From Phycisphaerae bacterium (GTDB taxonomy: Bacteria > Planctomycetota > Phycisphaerae > Tepidisphaerales > Tepidisphaeraceae), in assembly GCA_014380825.1 (NCBI GenBank), contig JACMJD010000385.1, forward strand, positions 1 through 9,330: a DNA stretch of 9,330 bases, written 5' to 3'. The translations under genes and the position numbers were made by a program. Below are positions 1-6,197 of the stretch, piece by piece. The notes beneath the pieces were generated by a model. The model did no database searches. It saw only the letters and a program-made list of their open reading frames with translations, and had not been told where the DNA came from. The stretch's first letter is position 1; every line of letters starts with the position of its first letter.

Positions 1-713
1 CGTTCCACGTCAGCCCGAAGTCGGTCTGCAATGCGACTAGCACTTGCAGTGTTCGTGCCGTTTAACAGCAGCGCCATCCGGCCGCCTTCCAGTCGGCAGA
101 GTGTGTCTTCCGTACGGCAATGACTGCGGAGAATCGCGCCGACCGAACGCAAGACTTCGTGTTCGGTCGCCTCGCCGTGCGCGGCGTTGATTGAGGCGAG
201 TTTGTCGATGTCGCTCACGATGCATGCGAGCGGTCGGCCGGATCGCTTCGACATCGACAGTTGGGTCGTCAGGTGCGTGTTGAAGTACGCGCGGTTCCAC
301 AGGCCAGTCACCATGTCGATCATCGTCGATGCTTCGACGCCGTGCTTTGCGCGCAGCGCCGAACGCACGCGCGCCTGAAGCTCCTCCGGTTTGAACGGTT
401 TCGTGATGTAGTCGACGGCTCCCATCTCCAGACCTTTCACCTTGCTGGCCAACATGGAGTCGGCGGTGAGAAACATCAGCGGGACGCCCGCGGTCGTTGG
501 ATTGGCTTTGAGCGCACGGCAAACTTCGAAGCCATCGAGACGCGGGAGATCCAGATCCAACAAGATCACGCTTGGATGAATTGCTGCGGCCATCGTCAGG
601 GCGGACTCGCCGTCAAAGGCCGAGTGCACTTTCAGAGCATGCGGTTCCAAGTGGCTCCGGACGAGCGCGTGAAGCGGAATTGAATCGTCGACCATTAACA
701 CTGATTGCGACAT
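1..713 (-). CDS. Response regulator, REC plus degenerate GGDEF domain (3' end beyond window)
   Basis: This is a two-component output protein, cut by the window edge after 237 codons. The start is the ATG at 713, preceded by AGGA at 722-725, 8 bases away. The receiver domain (about 3-122) has acidic pair D9-D10, phospho-acceptor D53, T83 and K105, so phosphorylation should work. A GGDEF-type domain begins near 131 (MIDMVTGLWNRAYF). Its metal-binding stretch SDIDKL (167-172) is present, but the catalytic signature reads EGGRM (209-213), so cyclase activity is unlikely. The inhibitory-site motif RxxD is kept (R200-T-E-D203), five residues before the signature as in PleD. In the known family, proteins with a dead active site and a live RxxD site, such as Caulobacter PopA, act as c-di-GMP receptors; that role here is inferred. 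It is the last of three tandem paralogues and most resembles the one at 1783-2640. Confidence 0.9.
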   Translation of the reverse strand, partial: MSQSVLMVDDSIPLHALVRSHLEPHALKVHSAFDGESALTMAAAIHPSVILLDLDLPRLDGFEVCRALKANPTTAGVPLMFLTADSMLASKVKGLEMGAVDYITKPFKPEELQARVRSALRAKHGVEASTMIDMVTGLWNRAYFNTHLTTQLSMSKRSGRPLACIVSDIDKLASINAAHGEATEHEVLRSVGAILRSHCRTEDTLCRLEGGRMALLLNGTNTASASRIADRLRADVE

Positions 714-725
714 AATGATGTTCCT

Positions 726-740
726 GCTGCCCCGGGCAGC
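726..740. promoter_or_regulatory. Perfect 7+1+7 palindrome before the response regulator at 713
   Basis: GCTGCCC, one central base, then GGGCAGC form a perfect inverted repeat. It directly abuts the AGGA ribosome-binding site (722-725) of the gene starting at 713. It could be an operator or, in RNA, a stem that limits access to the ribosome-binding site. Its function is inferred; a 15-base GC-rich palindrome can also arise by chance. Confidence 0.35.
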
Positions 741-814
741 CGTACGTTCCAACGAGGTTTCACAACAAGGCTTCCCCGTCTCTGTCGTCCTGCGGTTGCG
801 ATGCGATTAGGTGC

Positions 815-827
815 GAATCGGCGATTC
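815..827. other. Short palindrome GAATCG-G-CGATTC
   Basis: This is a perfect 6+1+6 inverted repeat 8 bases past the stop codon of the response regulator at 836-1741. As RNA it gives only a five-pair stem with a GGC loop and no following U-run, so it is a poor terminator. It may be a protein-binding site or chance. It shares the 122-base gap with the palindrome at 726-740. Confidence 0.25.
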
Positions 828-835
828 ACACTTAA

Positions 836-1741
836 TTACGCGGCCGCCTTTGCACCTGCGTTTTTCTGAGCAAAACGAATGCAATCGCCGCCGGCCTGCT
901 TGGCTTGACCTAGTGCCTCCTCAGTCGCCAGTACTAGGGAGATGTCATCGGTCAGGCTCGACAACGAGACGCCCAGGCTCGCTGTGACGCGGATGACCTG
1001 TCGCCCGTCGCACACAATGGCTGATCGGACAGCCAGGCGATATCGCTCGGCGTAAGCCCGGAGCGTGGACGCTTTCGCATCCGGCACGAGGACGCCAAAA
1101 TCATCGCCGGCAAAGCGGCACAGCACGTCCTCCCGTCGGCTCGTTTTCGATAAACATTGGCTTACCGCGTAGAGCATTTGATCACCGATCTCGCGGCCGA
1201 ACGCGCCGTTGACCGCGCGCATGTGATCGATGTCCACCAGAATACAGCCGATCGGTCTGCCCGTGCGCCGTGCCGTCGCAAGTTCGGCGTCCAGTTGTGT
1301 TTCGAAGTATTTCCGATCGAACAAACTGGTCATTTCATCGATCATCGTATTGCTCATCATTTCCTCCAACGCTCGGTGTGTGCGAAGAGCGGCACGCACC
1401 CTCGCGCGAAGCTCGGTAACTTCGAACGGCTTGGTGATGTAGTCATAAGCGCCGGCGTCTAAGCCACGTACGCGTTCACTGACGGCTCGCGCGGCGGTGA
1501 GAAAAATGATGGGGATCGATCGTGTGATGCGGTCGGCCTTGAGCTTTCGGCAAACTTCGTGCCCTTGCATTCCGGGGATCTCGATGTCGAGCAGGATTAA
1601 ATCGGGCCTCTTGTTCGTAGCGGCGAGCAATCCGGTTTTTCCGTGATATGCAGAGATGATTTCAAAGTGTGGGCTCAGCTGCGCCTTAACCAATTCGTGA
1701 ATCGCCGCTGTGTCATCAATGAGAAGAATTACTTCGCGCAT
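836..1741 (-). CDS. Response regulator diguanylate cyclase candidate (REC-GGDEF)
   Basis: This 301-residue protein is the only one of the three paralogues with a nearly intact cyclase signature. The receiver (about 2-122) has D9-D10, phospho-acceptor D52, T82 and K104. The GGDEF domain (about 131-292) has the metal-binding stretch LVDIDHM (168-174), N178, G186-D187, the RxxD inhibitory site (R202-D205), the signature AGDDF (211-215) and the later core TASLGVS (253-259). A first-position Ala is tolerated in some active cyclases; Asp in place of the fourth-position Glu is less common, so activity is probable but unproven. If active, it would make c-di-GMP from two GTP in the cytoplasm, gated by phosphorylation. 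I chose ATG 1741 because GGAG lies five bases upstream; the upstream GTG at 1771 has no such site. It begins 41 bases after the stop of the paralogue at 1783-2640, so co-transcription is likely. Confidence 0.93.
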   Translation of the reverse strand: MREVILLIDDTAAIHELVKAQLSPHFEIISAYHGKTGLLAATNKRPDLILLDIEIPGMQGHEVCRKLKADRITRSIPIIFLTAARAVSERVRGLDAGAYDYITKPFEVTELRARVRAALRTHRALEEMMSNTMIDEMTSLFDRKYFETQLDAELATARRTGRPIGCILVDIDHMRAVNGAFGREIGDQMLYAVSQCLSKTSRREDVLCRFAGDDFGVLVPDAKASTLRAYAERYRLAVRSAIVCDGRQVIRVTASLGVSLSSLTDDISLVLATEEALGQAKQAGGDCIRFAQKNAGAKAAA

Positions 1742-1746
1742 TTTCG

Positions 1747-1750
1747 CTCC
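1747..1750 (-). promoter_or_regulatory. Ribosome-binding site that fixes start 1741
   Basis: GGAG read on the minus strand, five bases before ATG 1741. It favours this start over the in-frame GTG 30 bases further upstream, which has no purine-rich site ahead of it. Confidence 0.6.
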
Positions 1751-1782
1751 GGGATATTTTTCTGAAGGCACTTTTGCTTTTT

Positions 1783-2640
1783 CTACGCAGATGCATGGAG
1801 TCTGGGCTGGTGTGCGTCGGCGATCGCGCGGTTCAATAACGGGGCGTCGGTTTGAGCTTCGGTGTCAGCTACGCCGAAGGCGCACCGCACGAACGGAACT
1901 CCATCGTCACGCCTGAGTTCCCGCTCCACCTCCAAACGGAGCCGCTCAGCGACGCGTTGCGCGCCCGTGCGGTCTGTCCCGAACAGGACAGCCGCAAACG
2001 TCCGGGCGCCGCAGTAGTAGACGGTGTCTTCGCAGCCACGGCACTGGTGTTGAAAGATGTCCGCGACTGCGCGAAGGATCTCTTCGCCCGCGACGTCGCC
2101 AAAATATTCGTCTGGCCGGGCGAGAGCCTCCACGTCCGCCGTGATGCACGCGATCGGACTCCCCGAACGGCCGGCCCACGCGATCTGCGCGGCCAGTTGC
2201 TCGCCCATTGAAGACTGATTCCAAAGTCCCGTAAGGCGATCGACCAGGATCGACCGTTGCTGCCAGTGCTGGGTTCGCATCGCCAGGCGCACCCGCGCCC
2301 GCAGTTTCTCCGGATCGAACGGCTTGGTGATGTAGTCGATCGCTCCCAGATCCAGGCCCCTCGACTTATTTTGCGACGATGCATCCGCCGTTAAGAACAT
2401 GACCGCCGCATCCGACGTCTGCGGATCAGCCTTCAGACGGCGGCACACCTCGAACCCATCGGGCCCCGGCATGTCCACGTCGAGGAGCACGAGCATCGGC
2501 GCGATCTCAGCCGCAGCAGAGATCGCGGAATCGCCGTCATACGCGGAATGAATTGTCAGTGGCTCGGGTTCGAGACATGTTCGCACCAGCGTGTGCAAAC
2601 ACCCCGAGTCATCCGCGATCAGCATGTCGCTCTTGGTCAT
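1783..2640 (-). CDS. Response regulator, REC plus degenerate GGDEF domain
   Basis: This 285-residue protein is first in the leftward three-gene run. The receiver (about 5-124) has D10-D11, phospho-acceptor D54, T84 and K106. The output domain begins near 131 (ILVDRLTGLWNQ) and keeps the general GGDEF layout, with ITADVEAL (166-173) in place of the metal-binding strand and F180-G181. The signature position reads GARTF (211-215) and the inhibitory site reads GCED (202-205), with the leading Arg displaced by one residue, so neither GTP catalysis nor RxxD-type c-di-GMP binding is expected. It may act by phosphorylation-dependent protein contacts, for example dimerising with its paralogues (inferred). 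The open frame extends to 2727, but ATG 2640 is preferred because AAAGGAG lies seven bases upstream and the receiver begins just after it. Confidence 0.92.
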   Translation of the reverse strand: MTKSDMLIADDSGCLHTLVRTCLEPEPLTIHSAYDGDSAISAAAEIAPMLVLLDVDMPGPDGFEVCRRLKADPQTSDAAVMFLTADASSQNKSRGLDLGAIDYITKPFDPEKLRARVRLAMRTQHWQQRSILVDRLTGLWNQSSMGEQLAAQIAWAGRSGSPIACITADVEALARPDEYFGDVAGEEILRAVADIFQHQCRGCEDTVYYCGARTFAAVLFGTDRTGAQRVAERLRLEVERELRRDDGVPFVRCAFGVADTEAQTDAPLLNRAIADAHQPRLHASA

Positions 2641-2647
2641 CACATTT

Positions 2648-2654
2648 CTCCTTT
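2648..2654 (-). promoter_or_regulatory. Strong ribosome-binding site for the response regulator at 2640
   Basis: AAAGGAG on the minus strand, seven bases before ATG 2640. This is one of the best Shine-Dalgarno matches in the window and rules against the 29-codon upstream extension. Confidence 0.75.
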
Positions 2655-2919
2655 CGCCTCCGGAATCCGCCGGTCCTTGTCGTCTTGTCCAGAGCCACCT
2701 ATCCGAGGGTAGCCACGGAATCCCCATCGACTGATGCCCGTGGGTGAAGTGGCTGAAGAATCAGCAAATAAAAATTCTTGTCTGGTTCGCGGCCATGGAG
2801 CAATTTTGTTGTGGAATCCGATTAACTGCATGCGTTCAACCGACAAATCCACCGATGTCAGGCCCAGTCAACTACCTAGAAAACAATGTCGAACAATCGC
2901 CAAAGAAAGAGAGCATCGA

Positions 2920-3243
2920 ATGATAAAGCAGGGAGAGAAGTTCCAGGACACGAGAGAGATACTGGACGGTAACGATTACGAGAATTGCACGTTCCGCGAC
3001 TGCAAGCTCGTGTTTAACGGCGGGCCAATTCCTAACATCGTCGGCTGTGAGTTTTTCGAATCCGGTTTCGAGTTCGGCGACGCCGCTGGTCGCACCGTGA
3101 ACTTGATGCACGCGATTTATCACGGCATGGGGCCCGGCGGTAAGCGTCTCATCGAGCAATCGTTCACGGATCTTCGCGAGGCTGTGCCGACATCGCCAGC
3201 GGATGCGAATTCCCCCTCGCGTGAGCTGGTGGAGCGAACGTAG
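2920..3243 (+). CDS. Small pentapeptide-like hypothetical protein
   Basis: This 107-residue protein has no signal peptide or membrane segment. Residues 18-52 (NDYENCTFRDCKLVFNGG then IVGCEFFESGFEF) show the alternating 'xNCxF' pattern of short pentapeptide or beta-helix repeats. A more helical part follows (59-84, VNLMHAIYHGMGPGGKRLIEQSF) and then a polar tail. From memory, small proteins with this layout (ENCTF, a GG-P turn, GC-F, then a LxxLYHG helix) occur widely in bacteria as uncharacterised proteins; I know of no assigned function. The frame is open from 2734, but the family-like sequence starts at ATG 2920, preceded by a purine-rich run (AAAGAAAGAGAG). It diverges from the response-regulator run across 279 bases with no promoter I would defend. 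A hairpin follows its stop. Confidence 0.75.
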   Translation: MIKQGEKFQDTREILDGNDYENCTFRDCKLVFNGGPIPNIVGCEFFESGFEFGDAAGRTVNLMHAIYHGMGPGGKRLIEQSFTDLREAVPTSPADANSPSRELVERT

Positions 3244-3269
3244 ACCGGTTCTGCCCCTGGTCTAGGATG

Positions 3270-3301
3270 GAGAGTGCCGAGCGACCAAGCTCGGCTCTCT
3301 C
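3270..3301 (+). terminator. Hairpin after the pentapeptide-like gene
   Basis: GAGAGTGCCGAGC and GCTCGGCTCTCTC pair over 13 positions with one T-T mismatch around a six-base loop (GACCAA), starting 27 bases after the stop at 3243. The stem suits a terminator, but what follows (TTCACTTCC) is only mildly T-rich, so termination may be partial. Its position makes the longer upstream start of the next gene (3267) unlikely. Confidence 0.5.
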
Positions 3302-3428
3302 TTCACTTCCAAGTCAGAGCGTGCAGGGCGCTGCTGGCAACGCAGCGAACATCATCGTCGTGACACCGGGCCGGAACGAAGCAGCACTAGCTGCGCATTT
3401 CCCGCTGCGAGCGTCGCACCCGGGCGAT

Positions 3429-3433
3429 AGGAG
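3429..3433 (+). promoter_or_regulatory. Ribosome-binding site that fixes start 3441
   Basis: AGGAG seven bases before ATG 3441. It selects this start over the in-frame ATG at 3267, which lies next to the hairpin and would add 58 residues of low-complexity, non-family sequence. Confidence 0.7.
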
Positions 3434-3440
3434 AACCAAA

Positions 3441-4112
3441 ATGGAATCAGGGTTATCCGGCACTCACGAGACAACCTATCAGCGCATGTTTCAACATCCG
3501 ATACCGAATAACCTGCCATGGCGGGAAGTATGGTCAATGCTAGGGGCAATAGCCGACGCGAGCGCCGTGGACGACGACAACGGTAACATCAAGATTACGC
3601 GAAATGGCCAAACGCTGGTGCTGCATCGTCCTCGCGGCAAAGACATGGCTGCGACGAACGAGTTGATTCGGGTCCGTCACTTTCTTGAAGGGTCCGAGAT
3701 CTCCGCACGGCGGCCTTCAATGCAAGCCACGCATTTACTGGTGGTCATCGATCATCGTGAGGCCCGTATATACAGCGCGGAATTTTACCGGTCGGTCCCG
3801 CAACGGATCGTGTCCTACGACCCGTTCGGCTTCGGTCGAAGCCTGCACTACAACCAGGACCATTCGAACGGGCAGCGAAAGCGAAACAGCTTCTACGAAG
3901 CGGTTGCCAAGACGCTATACGGCGCTGAAAAGATTCTCCTGTTCGGCGCCGGCACCGGTGCCAGCAGCGCGATGGAGCAACTGGTACTGAATCTCAAGCA
4001 GCATCACCACGATCTGGCGGAACGCGTCGTCGGCTCGATCCTCGTTGATACGCACCATCTCACGGACAATCAGATACTCTCGAAAGCTCGTGAAATGTTT
4101 GTGGCGAGATGA
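3441..4112 (+). CDS. HicA-like domain fused to eRF1-domain-2-like (baeRF-type) domain
   Basis: This 223-residue cytoplasmic protein appears to have two parts. Residues 11-85 (MFQHPIPNNLPWREVWSML, then GNIKITRNGQTLVLHRP and a RVRHFLE helix) follow the helix-three-strand-helix order of HicA-like small double-stranded-RNA-binding folds, with H62 on the third strand; the GSH motif of HicA toxins is not evident. Residues 96-221 (ATHLLVVIDHREARIY, then ILLFGAGTGASSAMEQL, a basic helix with HHH at 188-190, and ILVDTHHLTDNQILSKAREMF) match what I remember of proteins labelled 'translational machinery protein' or host-attachment/baeRF, related to domain 2 of peptide release factor eRF1. Those are thought to act at the ribosome, but their biochemical role is poorly known. 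The second assignment is firmer than the first. The gene stands alone after the hairpin at 3270-3301 and converges with the PEP-CTERM remnant. Confidence 0.8.
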   Translation: MESGLSGTHETTYQRMFQHPIPNNLPWREVWSMLGAIADASAVDDDNGNIKITRNGQTLVLHRPRGKDMAATNELIRVRHFLEGSEISARRPSMQATHLLVVIDHREARIYSAEFYRSVPQRIVSYDPFGFGRSLHYNQDHSNGQRKRNSFYEAVAKTLYGAEKILLFGAGTGASSAMEQLVLNLKQHHHDLAERVVGSILVDTHHLTDNQILSKAREMFVAR

Positions 4113-4156
4113 ACGGATCAGTCATCGGCATCAGCAGATTCTCGATCATTTCAACG

Positions 4157-4393
4157 TCAGGCTCGCCGGCGACGCATCGCGCCGATCCCAGCACTGCACG
4201 CCAGCGCGACGAGGCTCGTCGGCTCCGGTACATTACTGAACGCCAGAAAGCCGGGAGTGAACAACTGACCTGATGCGAAGATCCCAGCCGCCGTGCCATC
4301 GAGCTCGAACTTACGGATCTCGCCAACCGCCGGTGTGTACAAAGCGAGTGCATTAGCAAACCGGTCGACGATCTTTGCAACCACAACGCGCAC
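4157..4393 (-). pseudogene. C-terminal remnant of a PEP-CTERM NHL-like surface protein
   Basis: The last 24 residues form a complete PEP-CTERM sorting tail: VPEP, a short hydrophobic span (SLVALACSAGIGAM) and a basic RRRR end. Before it lies GEIRKFELDGT with FASGQLFTPGFLAF, which matches the repeat unit of NHL/SMP-30-like beta-propellers often found in PEP-CTERM proteins. No start or signal peptide fits: the 78-codon open piece would begin at a GTG inside a propeller blade, and the same frame meets a stop at 4532-4534. A full-length protein of this kind would normally have a signal peptide and several blades. I therefore call it a decayed fragment whose upstream part was lost or frameshifted. 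A T7 run at 4399-4405 is a plausible slippage site. An exosortase elsewhere in the genome is implied only if intact family members exist. Confidence 0.65.
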
Positions 4394-4652
4394 CGACCTT
4401 TTTTTGGCGTCCGGAGCAATGACGTTGATGGCGTCACGTTTGCTGGGCCGGCAACGACTTCCTACATGATGATCTCCGCCGCGGGGTTGGGCGTACCCTC
4501 CACTGGGTTCGCATAATGCAGCAGCACCCGATCAAAATCGTGAAACGAATCTGCGCCGAAAGGAACGTCAGCGCGAAAACGCTGCTGGCTGACGGCGTTG
4601 CTGATCACGCTGCCGATGATGCGTCGGCGCCGTCGCAACTAGTCACGGCTCT
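4394..4652. other. Stretch without a convincing gene
   Basis: This stretch separates the PEP-CTERM remnant from the REP-like repeat. On the minus strand a 58-codon frame is open from a TTG at 4638 to a TAG at 4462-4464 (containing ADVPFGADSFHDFDRVLLHY). It lacks a good start and is out of frame with the PEP-CTERM tail. It may be more debris of the same lost gene, but I cannot assign it to a family. I saw no RNA gene. Confidence 0.5.
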
Positions 4653-4731
4653 GTCATCCTGAACGAAGTGAAGGATCTCGGGAAGCCAGAGCCGTTCGGC
4701 TGCCGAGATCCTTCACGGCGTTCAGGATGAC
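4653..4731. repeat. REP-like long inverted repeat (29-bp arms)
   Basis: Arms at 4653-4681 and 4703-4731 pair over 29 positions with only two adjacent mismatches (AA at 4666-4667). The 21-base centre contains a smaller hairpin (AGCC-GTTC-GGCT, 4690-4701). The arm core (GTCATCCTGAACGAAGTGAA, then GGATCTC) resembles a motif of the type TCATCCTGAGCGAAGTCGAAGGATC that I recall recurring in large numbers in many GC-rich environmental genomes. REP elements of this kind may be moved by TnpA-REP (RAYT) transposases; none is in this window. In RNA this would be a very stable hairpin, able to end transcription or block decay. It lies 84 bases before the transport operon and next to gene debris, in line with intergenic insertion. 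Confidence 0.8.
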
Positions 4732-4780
4732 GATAAACGGGCGCTCTTGATTCACCGAAACTTGTTTCAGTGCTTCCCGC

Positions 4781-4802
4781 TTGCATCCATCACGCGATGC
4801 AA
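4781..4802. promoter_or_regulatory. 22-bp inverted repeat before the sugar ABC operon (operator candidate)
   Basis: TTGCATC and GATGCAA are perfect 7-base arms around an 8-base spacer, ending 12 bases before the GTG start at 4815. The size and position fit a dimeric repressor operator, and carbohydrate importers are commonly under LacI- or GntR-type control, though no regulator gene is adjacent. As RNA it would form a hairpin with an 8-base loop close to the start codon. The role is inferred. Confidence 0.4.
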
Positions 4803-4814
4803 TAGCTTACTTGC

Positions 4815-6197
4815 GTGGAGTTTCCATACGGTAAAGCTGCGCTCGTTCTGATGCTGCTGGCGATTGTGTCCGGCGCAGTCATCTTCGCGTCGTCGCAGAA
4901 TGAGTGGGCGGATGGCAAGCCGGATCTGATCTTCGCGACGTTCACCAAAGAGCACGCCGAATCGTATCGCCCGGCCATCGCGATCTTCGAGAAGGAAAAC
5001 AATTGCCGCGTGCAGTTGCAGGTCGTCGATTCACGGGCGCTCACCGGCCGGCTTCAGTCGGCGATCCAGGCGGGGGCGGAAGTGCCGGACATGGTCGAGC
5101 TGCTCGACGGGTCGATGGGCACGTTCACCAAAGGGCCAATCAAAGACGTCGGATTCATCGAGTTAAACGATTACCTTAAGCGCGACGGATTGGACAAGGC
5201 GCTGGTTTCGAATCGATTCGTCAAGTGGTCGAGTCGCGGTCACATCTTCGCGCTGCCGCATGATGTGCATCCGGTGATGTTGGCGTATCGACGCGATTTG
5301 GTTGAGGACCTGAAGATCGACGTGAACAAGCTGACGACGTGGGACGAATTCGCCCGGGTCGGCCGCGAGGTCACCAAAGATCTGGACGGCAACGGCGTCG
5401 TCGATCGATACATGATCGACCTCGCCGAAGACGGCGGAAGGATCGGCCTGTTTCTGATGCAGGCTGGCGGCGGATTGTTTGATGCGAACGGCGATGTCGC
5501 ATTCGACAGTGAAGCGGGTGTCGACGCGCTTTACTTTTATGTGAAGCAGATGCGTGGCAACACGCGGACCGCGTTCAGTTGTGGCTGGGGCCAGAACTTC
5601 GCCAAGTCCGTCATCGACGGGCTCTGTCTGTTTTACATCTGCCCGGATTGGCGAACGAAGCAATTTCAACTCGACGTTGCGAGCATGAACGGGAAGATGG
5701 CGCTGATGCCGCTTCCGGCGTTCAAAGAGGGCGGAATTCGAACCAGCACGTGGGGTGGGACGGGGCTGGCGTTTACGAAGCAGTGCCGCGATTTCGAGCT
5801 GGCGTGGAAGCTGGCGAAGCATTTGTATTACGACGAGCGACAACTCGGCGCGCGATTCGCGGCCACCAACATCCTGCCGCCGCTGAAGTCCGCCTGGCAA
5901 TTGCCGGAATATTCCGCGCCGCGAGAGTTCTACAGTGGGCAGGCGATCGGCACGCTGTACGCGTCGCTCGCACCGTTCGTTCCCGAAGAACAGTCCAGCC
6001 CGTACGCAACGGCCGCCAGCGCGAAGTTCGCCGAGGCGTTCACGAATGCGAAGTTGTATTACGAGGCGCGCTACGAGAAATACGGCGACGCCGGGCTGCG
6101 CGATTACATCGCCGCCGAGCTGAAGCGCACGGCCGATCAGGTGCGGCGGCAGATCAAACGCAACGTGTTTCTCTCTGACACGGGGCAAGTTAAATGA
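4815..6197 (+). CDS. Extracellular sugar-binding protein of CUT1-type ABC importer
   Basis: This 460-residue protein should capture a sugar or oligosaccharide outside the membrane and hand it to the two permeases downstream. It has an N-terminal hydrophobic span (about 8-26, ALVLMLLAIVSGAVIFA) with no lipobox Cys, so it is either cleaved as an ordinary signal peptide or kept as a membrane anchor. The rest has family-1 binding-protein features: KPDLIFATFTKEH (35-47), AGAEVPDMVEL (86-96), IFALPHDVHPVMLAYRRD (144-161), TTWDEF (174-179) and WGGTGLAF (313-320). A calcium-loop-like DLDGNGVVD lies at 189-197. The substrate cannot be read from the sequence. GTG 4815 is the first usable start (an in-frame TAG is at 4803-4805) and keeps the whole hydrophobic segment; no clear Shine-Dalgarno site precedes it. 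The stop overlaps the next start by four bases. Confidence 0.93.
   Translation: MEFPYGKAALVLMLLAIVSGAVIFASSQNEWADGKPDLIFATFTKEHAESYRPAIAIFEKENNCRVQLQVVDSRALTGRLQSAIQAGAEVPDMVELLDGSMGTFTKGPIKDVGFIELNDYLKRDGLDKALVSNRFVKWSSRGHIFALPHDVHPVMLAYRRDLVEDLKIDVNKLTTWDEFARVGREVTKDLDGNGVVDRYMIDLAEDGGRIGLFLMQAGGGLFDANGDVAFDSEAGVDALYFYVKQMRGNTRTAFSCGWGQNFAKSVIDGLCLFYICPDWRTKQFQLDVASMNGKMALMPLPAFKEGGIRTSTWGGTGLAFTKQCRDFELAWKLAKHLYYDERQLGARFAATNILPPLKSAWQLPEYSAPREFYSGQAIGTLYASLAPFVPEEQSSPYATAASAKFAEAFTNAKLYYEARYEKYGDAGLRDYIAAELKRTADQVRRQIKRNVFLSDTGQVK

Noticed and set aside
37..683. Several frames overlapping the first response regulator on both strands
   Set aside because: They are shadows of the partial REC-GGDEF gene, which itself has no stop codon inside the window.
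2756..2806. AAGAAT/ATTCTT inverted repeat and a TTGTCT box as a promoter for the pentapeptide-like gene
   Set aside because: The would-be -10 (CAATTT, 17 bases further on) matches consensus poorly and the repeat is short with a 12-base spacer.
3329..3347. Small stem-loop CGCTGC-TGGCAAC-GCAGCG upstream of the HicA/eRF1-like gene
   Set aside because: A perfect six-pair stem, but such short GC stems are frequent by chance here and nothing ties it to regulation or to an RNA gene.
3267..3440. 58-residue N-terminal extension of the HicA/eRF1-like protein
   Set aside because: It overlaps the terminator-like hairpin, has no ribosome-binding site of its own and is not family-like, whereas ATG 3441 has AGGAG seven bases upstream.
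5163..6188. 341-codon minus-strand frame opposite the binding-protein gene
   Set aside because: It lies fully antisense to a well-supported gene, has Arg-rich low-complexity composition and no recognisable domain.
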